Below are positions 57,588 to 64,000 of a stretch of DNA of 64,000 bases, in pieces. The position numbers and the translations under genes are program-made. Where the stretch lies: the NCBI RefSeq assembly GCF_002021565.1, contig NZ_MSZX01000002.1, positions 552,554 to 616,553 on the forward strand, written 5' to 3'. How positions within the stretch are numbered: position 1 is the first letter of the stretch; each line of letters starts with the position of its first letter. This stretch comes from Paenibacillus selenitireducens. Its GTDB lineage: Bacteria; Bacillota; Bacilli; Paenibacillales; Paenibacillaceae. The notes beneath the pieces were generated by a model. The model did no database searches. It saw nothing but the letters and a program-made list of their open reading frames with translations, and was not told where the DNA came from.

Positions 57588-58688
57588 ATGGAAAATTATA
57601 TATTGGTTAATGCAACTGCCTTGGATTCACGTGGAAGCTTAACCGTATTAAGAAACTTTTTGGTAGATATCAAAACCAATGAGAGATTTCTGGATGAATC
57701 TCACATAAAACTTTTTGTTCTTGTTTCTGTGAGAGAAATGGAAGTATTTAATAGCGGTTGTTGTAATATAATTTACCGACCTTTTCCTAAAAAAAGTATT
57801 TTTCATAAATGGTATTTTGAAAGATATATTCTAAAAAGTATCATAAAAGAATTTAATATAAGTTCTTATTTATCACTTCAAAATATAGGTATAAAGATTA
57901 AAGATATTATGCAATATTGTTTAATTCATCAAGCCATTCCTTTCACAAAGCTTAAAAAAGGTGACATTGAGTTTAAAAATATTATAAAATACTCTGTTTT
58001 GTATAGTGCAATGCTAAAGAATCAAATTAACTATAATAATACGATTATTGTTCAAACAAATTGGATGAGAGATGCGTTATTATCTAAATATAAATATGTT
58101 GGAAAGATAGTTGTGTTACCTCCAGTAGTAAGCAATATATCAAAAACTAATAACTCGTTACCACCCATAGTTGAAAAAGATTTGACAAATAATCATGTTA
58201 AATTCTTATATGTGACAAATATTGAAAAGTATAAAAATAATAAAAGATTAATAGATGCATTTCAAATATACAATAGTAATAATAAAAGAAAAGCTATTCT
58301 CTATTTAACTATAAAAGGTGAAAGTAATGAATTCATAAAGTGTATAGGAAAAATTGAACACGAAAGTATGTTTACTTTATATAAAAATGTCGATGTTCTT
58401 ATATTTCCTTCTTTGACAGAATCACTTGGATTACCACTAATAGAGGCTCAAGAAGCAGGATTAGATATAATAGCTGCTGATTTACCTTATGCACATGAGT
58501 TATGCCCAGAGAAAACAATTTATTTTAACCCATACGATGTACAATCGATTATTACAAGTATTGAATCTTATATGAGTGAATTAAGAGCTATTGAGCAAAA
58601 CTTAAATACTAAAGGGTACAATGGAAAGGGGTATATTGATTATATTAAATTAATACATGAGGATTTTTTAAGTCATAATATGGTTTGA
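57588..58688 (+). CDS. Glycosyltransferase, GT4-like
   Basis: A 366-residue GT-B protein with the GT4 C-terminal motif PSLTESLGLPLIEAQEAG (about residues 274-291), which holds the E-x7-E donor-binding acidic pair. The N-terminal half carries LIHQAIPF at about 113. AT-rich, in line with the two neighbouring transferases. Ribosome site TTAGGGAG. Confidence 0.85.
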   Translation: MENYILVNATALDSRGSLTVLRNFLVDIKTNERFLDESHIKLFVLVSVREMEVFNSGCCNIIYRPFPKKSIFHKWYFERYILKSIIKEFNISSYLSLQNIGIKIKDIMQYCLIHQAIPFTKLKKGDIEFKNIIKYSVLYSAMLKNQINYNNTIIVQTNWMRDALLSKYKYVGKIVVLPPVVSNISKTNNSLPPIVEKDLTNNHVKFLYVTNIEKYKNNKRLIDAFQIYNSNNKRKAILYLTIKGESNEFIKCIGKIEHESMFTLYKNVDVLIFPSLTESLGLPLIEAQEAGLDIIAADLPYAHELCPEKTIYFNPYDVQSIITSIESYMSELRAIEQNLNTKGYNGKGYIDYIKLIHEDFLSHNMV

Positions 58689-58762
58689 AAATATATAGGC
58701 TTAGGTTATCGTATATTTTGTGATTTATAATTTAATGGTTTCTTTCAGGGTGAGGAGTCTCA

Positions 58763-59998
58763 ATGACAAAAAAGAAAATTGTATTCGTAATAAATTCGTT
58801 CTATCCTGACTTTGCTTCAACGGGTCAGTTATTAACGGAACTATGCTTAGATCTTCAACAAGATTTTGAAATCACGGTGATTGCCTCACAACCTGAATTC
58901 TCTCAGGATCAAGGAAGTCAAAGATTATTTGAATGTGATGAGCTTGAAGACATAAAAATTATTCGTCTTCGATTACCGAAAGTGGATAAGACTTCTAAAG
59001 TAAGTCGTCTGATAAATATTGGGTTGTACTTTACATTAGCTTTGATCGCGTTGTTACGAGAGAAAAAAGTGAATATTATCTATACCATATCTCAGCCACC
59101 TATTTTAGGTGGTTTTATTGGTTCTATTGGGAAATTTCTGAAGCGATCTAAGCATGTATACAACATACAAGATTTTAATCCCGAGCAAGCTGAAGCGGTA
59201 AGTTATATGGATAAGCAGTTCATCTTCAATATGGCTCGGAAAGTAGATAATCTGAATTGTCGCTATTCAGATCACGTTATTCTTGTTGGCCATGATATGG
59301 CAGAAACGTTAAAAAACAGGTTTACTGGAAGGACTATTCCCCAACATTCCGTTATTAATAACTGGACTGATGAGAAAGATATCGTACCTTTGGATAAAGC
59401 TGAGAAGCACGTTGCTTCTTTTATTGAAGAGTATCAACTAGAGAATAAATTCATCATCATGTATTCAGGTAACATTGGATTGTATTACGATTTAGAGAAT
59501 ATCATTAAAGTTACGAAACATTTTAAGGATAATCAGGATATTGTATTCATCTTTGTTGGTGATGGAGCTGTCAAGAAAGAGATGCAAAGCTACGTTAATG
59601 AGCAAAATATCAAGAATGTCTTATTTATTCCATTTCAACTCAAGGAATTTATTAAGTATTCTTTGAATGCTGCAGACGTACATCTTGTTGTTAATCAGAA
59701 AGGAATCAAGGGCGTATCTGTTCCAAGTAAGATCTATGGTGTTATGGCTGCAGGGAAAGCAATCCTGGGCGTACTAGAACAAGGTAGCGAGGCTCAAATA
59801 TTAATTGAAGCGAGTCATTGTGGGGTGGTCGTTGAACCACAAGATTATGATGGAATTATTGATGCAATTAACCAATTATTCGCATTTAGTGAAGATCAAA
59901 GAGAACAATTAGGTGCTAACGGAAGAATATATCTAGATAAGCATTTGAAGAGAGAAGATTCAATTGCCAAATACCGTGAGCTCTTACTACAACTATAG
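58763..59998 (+). CDS. Glycosyltransferase, WbuB/WcaI-like GT4
   Basis: A 411-residue GT-B protein beginning VFVINSFYPDFASTGQLLTE, with QDFNPEQAEA (about residue 134), MYSGNIGLYYDLENIIKV (about 233) and VPSKIYGVMAAGKAILG (about 323). This is the WbuB/ WcaI group, which adds fucose or N-acetylfucosamine in other loci, so it is a candidate fucosyltransferase here (inference). GC rises from this gene onward. Confidence 0.86.
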   Translation: MTKKKIVFVINSFYPDFASTGQLLTELCLDLQQDFEITVIASQPEFSQDQGSQRLFECDELEDIKIIRLRLPKVDKTSKVSRLINIGLYFTLALIALLREKKVNIIYTISQPPILGGFIGSIGKFLKRSKHVYNIQDFNPEQAEAVSYMDKQFIFNMARKVDNLNCRYSDHVILVGHDMAETLKNRFTGRTIPQHSVINNWTDEKDIVPLDKAEKHVASFIEEYQLENKFIIMYSGNIGLYYDLENIIKVTKHFKDNQDIVFIFVGDGAVKKEMQSYVNEQNIKNVLFIPFQLKEFIKYSLNAADVHLVVNQKGIKGVSVPSKIYGVMAAGKAILGVLEQGSEAQILIEASHCGVVVEPQDYDGIIDAINQLFAFSEDQREQLGANGRIYLDKHLKREDSIAKYRELLLQL

Positions 59999-60018
59999 TT
60001 GGAAGGACGGTGCGTTAT

Positions 60019-61347
60019 ATGAAAATCTCTGTCGTTGGAACTGGTTATGTTGGTCTTGTGACAGGCGTAGCATTATCCCATATAGGCCACGTCGTTACAT
60101 GTATTGATATCGATGAAGCCAAAGTTGAACGTATGCGTAAAGGGATTTCACCTATATTTGAACCAGGGTTAGATGAATTAATGATTAAGAATATAGCCGA
60201 AGGCCGTTTGTTTTTTACGACGAATCATAGAGATGGATTTGCACAGGCGGATGTAATATATATTGCGGTAGGCACTCCAGAGAATGAGGATGGCTCAGCG
60301 AATTTAACATTTATTGATCAGGTTGCTCGGGATATAGCTGAGAATATATCGAAAGACATCATTGTTGTGACTAAGAGTACGGTACCTGTAGGAACCAATT
60401 ACTACATTAGAGATATAATTGAGAAGCAACTCAAAGTAGATTTGCAAGTTGATATAGTTTCTAATCCAGAATTCTTACGGGAAGGTTCTTCGGTGCATGA
60501 TACGTTTCATGGAGATAGAATTGTGATTGGTGCAGATTCCGATGATGCTGCTAAAGTCATTGAAGAAATCAACACACCATTTGGTGTTCCAGTGTATAGA
60601 ACTGATGTGAGAAGTGCTGAAATGATTAAATATGCATCAAATGCATTTTTAGCAACCAAGATTAGCTTTATAAATGAAATTTCTAATATTTGTGAAAAAG
60701 TAGGGGCCGATATTGAGTCTGTATCCCAAGGCATGGGATTAGATAAACGTATTGGCTCTTTGTTTTTGAAGGCGGGAATTGGTTATGGGGGTTCTTGCTT
60801 TCCGAAAGATACGAAGGCCTTGACTCAGATTGCTGCGAATCACGATCATAACTTCGAATTGTTAAAATCAGTGATTGAAGTGAACAAGCATCAACAATCC
60901 ATGCTCGTACATAAAGCATTAGAACGGTTCGGAACCTTACGAGGAAAGAACATTGCTGTGTTAGGGCTTGCTTTTAAACCGAACACGGATGATATGCGTG
61001 AAGCAGCCTCAATTGTTATTATTCGTCAATTGATCGATTTAGGTGCAACGGTTAAGGCATTTGATCCAATAGCAATAAATAATGCTAAGAAGCATCTTCC
61101 AGATAATGTGGAAATGACAAATAATATAGAAAAAGCATTAAAAGATAGTGATTGCGCAATTATTGTAACGGAGTGGAAAGAAATCAAAGAATTAAATTTG
61201 GAGCAATATGCTCGATTAATGAAGACACCTGTTATTTTTGATGGGCGCAACTGCTATGAGCTTGAACGGGTAAAGGAATATGATATGGAATATTATTCAA
61301 TAGGGAGACGACCTATAGTCACAATTAAGCAATTGGAGTCCGTGTAA
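60019..61347 (+). CDS. ugd: UDP-glucose 6-dehydrogenase
   Basis: A 442-residue NAD-dependent enzyme that oxidises UDP-glucose to UDP-glucuronate. NAD loop GTGYVGLVTGVALSHIGH at about residue 7; the catalytic Cys is in GYGGSCFPKDTKAL at about residue 255; GLAFKPNTDDMREA (about 316) is the C-terminal signature. ATG at 60019 is preferred (GGAAGG upstream) over GTG at 60010. It implies a glucuronic-acid-containing polymer. Confidence 0.95.
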   Translation: MKISVVGTGYVGLVTGVALSHIGHVVTCIDIDEAKVERMRKGISPIFEPGLDELMIKNIAEGRLFFTTNHRDGFAQADVIYIAVGTPENEDGSANLTFIDQVARDIAENISKDIIVVTKSTVPVGTNYYIRDIIEKQLKVDLQVDIVSNPEFLREGSSVHDTFHGDRIVIGADSDDAAKVIEEINTPFGVPVYRTDVRSAEMIKYASNAFLATKISFINEISNICEKVGADIESVSQGMGLDKRIGSLFLKAGIGYGGSCFPKDTKALTQIAANHDHNFELLKSVIEVNKHQQSMLVHKALERFGTLRGKNIAVLGLAFKPNTDDMREAASIVIIRQLIDLGATVKAFDPIAINNAKKHLPDNVEMTNNIEKALKDSDCAIIVTEWKEIKELNLEQYARLMKTPVIFDGRNCYELERVKEYDMEYYSIGRRPIVTIKQLESV

Positions 61348-61384
61348 ATGAAAGACAAATATACCTGTGGGATGAGGTGATTGT

Positions 61385-62770
61385 ATGAAAATAGTATTAC
61401 TTTCAGGCGGTTCGGGTAAACGACTATGGCCGTTATCAAATGATACACGTTCTAAGCAATTTCTGAAGGTGTTATTGGACTCGAACGGAAATAATCAATC
61501 GATGGTACAACGCGTATGGACACAATTAATAAGTTCGGGGTTATCGGATTCTTCGGTCATCGCTACATCGAAATTACAAACTGAAATGATCTATCAGCAA
61601 CTCGGTGATAAAATCCCTTTAATTGTTGAACCAGAACGTCGAGATACGTTTCCGGCCATTGCTTTAGCTGCAACGTTTTTATATTCGGAGCAGCAAACGA
61701 GTCTAGATGAAACGATAGTGGTGTTACCTGTAGATCCGTATGTGGAGGATCAGTTTTTTCAGAAAATCAAACAAGTCGATGAAGTGCTACATCTATCCAA
61801 GGCGGATCTTGTGCTAATTGGTGTAAAGCCGACGTATCCTTCAACCAAATACGGCTATATCGTCCCACGACATCAATCACCGGAAGGTGATTTTTTTATT
61901 GTGGATCGATTTACAGAGAAACCAATTGAAGAGCATGCAGAGCAATTAATTTCTGAAGGTGCTTACTGGAATTGCGGCGTATTTGCATTTAGATTGGGTT
62001 ATCTCATAAACATGTTGCAGGAAAAAGGACTTCCTTTACGATTTAAGGATATGCTGAACCAGTATCCATTACTTCCGAATATTAGTTTTGATTACGAAGT
62101 CGTCGAAAAGGCAAATGAGCTTATTGTGCTCCCATATGATGGGTATTGGAAAGATTTGGGTACGTGGAATACCTTGACTGAAGAGATGTCGGAAACGCAA
62201 ATGGGGAAAGGTGTGATTACGGATGATTGCATAAATACCCATTTGGTGAATGAGTTAGATATTCCCGTGACGATCTTAGGAACGTCGGATATTGTAGTTG
62301 CTGCTAGTCCTGATGGAATCCTTGTTACACATAAAGATGCTAGTCCTCGTATTAAAGAAGCGATTGCTTCCTTTAATCAGTCCCCCATGTATGAAGAAAG
62401 AGTATGGGGATGGTCGAAGGTATTGGATTATACGAAGCATCAACAGGAAGAAATGGTAACTAAACGAATTTGTATTCATGAAGGGAAGAATTCAACCTTT
62501 CACTATCATCATCTTCGTGATGAGGTATGGACCATTACCCAAGGTGAAGGTGAATTAATTCTTAATGAATCGATTACTAGAGTTAAGGCTGGTGATATTG
62601 TTCATATTGCTGCAGGTAAGAAACATGCGATTAGAGCTATACAAGAATTACATTTCATTGAAGTTCAGACAGGAAAAGAAGTCGTAGATACCGACTTTGT
62701 ACGTTTGTGCACGTCATGGGATGATATCCTGAATCACTTTAAAAGTTCAAAGGCAAAAGTGATTTCATGA
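61385..62770 (+). CDS. manC: Mannose-1-phosphate guanylyltransferase, bifunctional type with C-terminal cupin
   Basis: A 461-residue protein with an N-terminal nucleotidyltransferase (signature LSGGSGKRLWPLS at about residue 5, FTEKP at about 177) and a C-terminal type II mannose-6-phosphate isomerase cupin (about 340-450, HYHHLRDEVWTITQGEGEL). It makes GDP-mannose for Gmd and mannosyltransfer, and probably also isomerises fructose-6-phosphate. The Asp/Glu and His metal-binding residues are present. Its end overlaps the next gene by four bases. Confidence 0.93.
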   Translation: MKIVLLSGGSGKRLWPLSNDTRSKQFLKVLLDSNGNNQSMVQRVWTQLISSGLSDSSVIATSKLQTEMIYQQLGDKIPLIVEPERRDTFPAIALAATFLYSEQQTSLDETIVVLPVDPYVEDQFFQKIKQVDEVLHLSKADLVLIGVKPTYPSTKYGYIVPRHQSPEGDFFIVDRFTEKPIEEHAEQLISEGAYWNCGVFAFRLGYLINMLQEKGLPLRFKDMLNQYPLLPNISFDYEVVEKANELIVLPYDGYWKDLGTWNTLTEEMSETQMGKGVITDDCINTHLVNELDIPVTILGTSDIVVAASPDGILVTHKDASPRIKEAIASFNQSPMYEERVWGWSKVLDYTKHQQEEMVTKRICIHEGKNSTFHYHHLRDEVWTITQGEGELILNESITRVKAGDIVHIAAGKKHAIRAIQELHFIEVQTGKEVVDTDFVRLCTSWDDILNHFKSSKAKVIS

Positions 62771-63894
62771 AGACAGTATGCTATTACATCTCAGAGTATG
62801 GTTACGGACACGCAACTCGCAGTATTGCAATTATAAGGAAGTTATTAGAACTAAATTCGGATATTAATGTAATCATTTGCCATTCTCATGCAATGAAACT
62901 CATTCAACAGTCACTTTCGAAAACTTATAAAAAACGAATCATATTTCATGAAGTCAAGACGGATATTGGATACTTTCTTCGCTTAGATTCGTTAGAACCT
63001 GACATCGAGAAGATTAATATGGAATGGTTAAACTATGAAGATTCATTGCCCCATATGATTCAATCCGAAATTGATTTTTTAGATAAATATGAAGTGTCCC
63101 TTATCATTTCTGATATTTCGCCATTAGCGTTTGAGGTTGGAGACGCAATAGGGGTTCAGACAATGGGTGTATCCAATTTCACATGGTATACAGCATATAA
63201 GGATTTGATTCCTGACGAGAAACTAGTTTCCCTCGAAAATGCGTATCAGAAAATGGATTACTTTATAGCTCTTGCTGGTCAACAAGAGGAGAATTGGGGA
63301 AGAAAAGCTAAATATGATTTTTTGTTCTATAGCAGAGAAACAAATCAAGTAGAAGTGAATAGAATCCGTAATGAAATAAATCCTGATAATGATAAAACTA
63401 TTGTTTTTGTAGGTATTGGAATGGGACTGCATATAGATCTATCGGATAACGCATTCTGGAACGATGAGCAATGTGTATTTGTTGTATCCAATAATCTAAA
63501 TGTAAGTAGAAGTAATATTCATTCAATTCCGAAGGAATACACAGAATCTCAGAATTATATTGCTGCAAGTGACGTCATTGTTACTAAAGCCGGATGGGGA
63601 ACACTAAGTGAAGCAATCAACAATAATCGGCGGCTGGTTATTATTGATCGACGATCATTAAATGAAGATAAAAATACGATTACATATGTTACTAAGTATT
63701 ATTCCAATAGTAGAGTAATATCGTTCGGTGATCTTAAATCAATTAATTTTACTGTAGAGTATCAAATGACGAAGAGAAATCCTGAGATCCTGGATAAGAA
63801 TGTTGTAAACGATATAGCTATAAAAATGATAGAAATAATGGATTACTCAGCAAGAAGTCAAGTAAGTTCATCAACAAGTGAGGTACTTATATGA
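62767..63894 (+). CDS. MurG-like GT-B glycosyltransferase
   Basis: A 375-residue GT-B protein beginning VCYYISEYGYGHATRSIAII, the MurG/GT28-like GlcNAc-transferase start (GxGHxxR). The C-terminal half has KAGWGTLSEAINNNRRLVII (about residues 275-294) as the nucleotide-sugar site. The same fold occurs at the N-terminus of arabinokinase-like proteins, but there is no GHMP domain here. Overlaps manC and the phosphatase gene, so co-translation is likely. Confidence 0.82.
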   Translation: MKTVCYYISEYGYGHATRSIAIIRKLLELNSDINVIICHSHAMKLIQQSLSKTYKKRIIFHEVKTDIGYFLRLDSLEPDIEKINMEWLNYEDSLPHMIQSEIDFLDKYEVSLIISDISPLAFEVGDAIGVQTMGVSNFTWYTAYKDLIPDEKLVSLENAYQKMDYFIALAGQQEENWGRKAKYDFLFYSRETNQVEVNRIRNEINPDNDKTIVFVGIGMGLHIDLSDNAFWNDEQCVFVVSNNLNVSRSNIHSIPKEYTESQNYIAASDVIVTKAGWGTLSEAINNNRRLVIIDRRSLNEDKNTITYVTKYYSNSRVISFGDLKSINFTVEYQMTKRNPEILDKNVVNDIAIKMIEIMDYSARSQVSSSTSEVLI

Positions 63895-64000
63895 TAGACA
63901 TTCACTCCCACATCCTCCCCGGCATTGACGACGGATCGCAAAGCATGGAGGAATCCATTGATATGGCGAAGGCGGCCGTGGCTGAGGGGATTAAGACGAT
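63891..64000 (+). CDS. PHP-family tyrosine-protein phosphatase, N-terminal fragment (CpsB/YwqE)
   Basis: Starts with ATG overlapping the previous stop and is cut by the window end after about 36 codons. The opening IDIHSHILPGIDDGS is the metal-binding first motif of PHP phosphatases such as CpsB and YwqE, which dephosphorylate the bacterial tyrosine kinase controlling polymer length. GC is clearly higher than in the gene before. A kinase/chain-length pair is expected beyond the window. Confidence 0.85.
   Translation, partial: MIDIHSHILPGIDDGSQSMEESIDMAKAAVAEGIKT

Overview
The window reads as chromosomal DNA of a Paenibacillus-like member of the Bacillota (Bacillales). Evidence is the AAGGAGG-type ribosome binding sites, frequent TTG and GTG starts, and Bacillus/Paenibacillus gene types (YtvI, YkoP-domain deacetylase, YuaF-FloT, YesM/YesN-type two-component system, MetY, DUF1904, DUF441, PHP-type tyrosine phosphatase). 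The species is an inference. I saw no rRNA, tRNA, phage genes, intact insertion sequence or CRISPR array.

Layout. 1-7.5 kb: 3' end of a penicillin-binding protein, a YtvI-type permease, a YkoP-domain polysaccharide deacetylase, ilvD, a secreted M1-type metallopeptidase and a DUF1904 protein. 7.6-11.1 kb: a six-gene operon around a glutathionylspermidine-synthase-like ATP-grasp ligase, a membrane protein ending in a Gly/Ser-rich ...GGFGG tail, and a DUF350 membrane protein, behind an ECF (sigma-W-like) promoter candidate. 11.3-15.4 kb: SNF2 helicase and a second polysaccharide deacetylase. 15.4-21 kb: a sugar ABC transporter operon (lipoprotein, two permeases, no ATPase) followed by a lipoprotein metallo-beta-lactamase-fold hydrolase and a serine hydrolase, preceded by an unexplained structured leader. 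21-26.7 kb: AraC regulator divergent from galK-galE-galT and a mutarotase-like gene (Leloir pathway). 26.8-33.2 kb: MarR regulator, metY, an iron-type alcohol dehydrogenase, yuaF-floT with a second sigma-W-like promoter, and a PucB-like nucleotidyltransferase preceded by what looks like a decayed xdhC. 33.2-38.6 kb: two FecCD-type permeases behind a Fur-box candidate, a relic of a solute-binding protein, a frameshifted YesN-type response regulator, its YesM-type kinase and a 42-residue gene. 38.7-47.4 kb: fhs, DUF441, a region of inverted and tandem repeats, an AraC regulator divergent from a three-gene sugar-oxidation operon, an Xaa-Pro-type peptidase and a membrane-anchored unknown.

48-64 kb: a Wzx/Wzy-type exopolysaccharide locus. 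GalU and Ugd supply UDP-glucose and UDP-glucuronate. ManC, Gmd and Fcl supply GDP-mannose and GDP-L-fucose. An EpsL/WbaP-like enzyme primes the lipid carrier; six or more glycosyltransferases, a flippase and a polymerase follow, and the window ends inside a CpsB/YwqE-type phosphatase. The central genes (about 51.6-58.7 kb) are clearly AT-richer than the flanks and include a decayed acetyltransferase, as expected of an exchangeable specificity block. The locus opens with a 0.5-kb non-coding stretch ending in a perfect intrinsic terminator just before galU, which suggests attenuation control.

The points most worth following are the ATP-grasp/GG-tail operon under an ECF promoter, the polysaccharide attenuator, the leader RNA at 15.5 kb, the roughly 50-bp tandem repeats at 41.04-41.43 kb, and several decaying genes (response regulator, solute-binding protein, xdhC, acetyltransferase).
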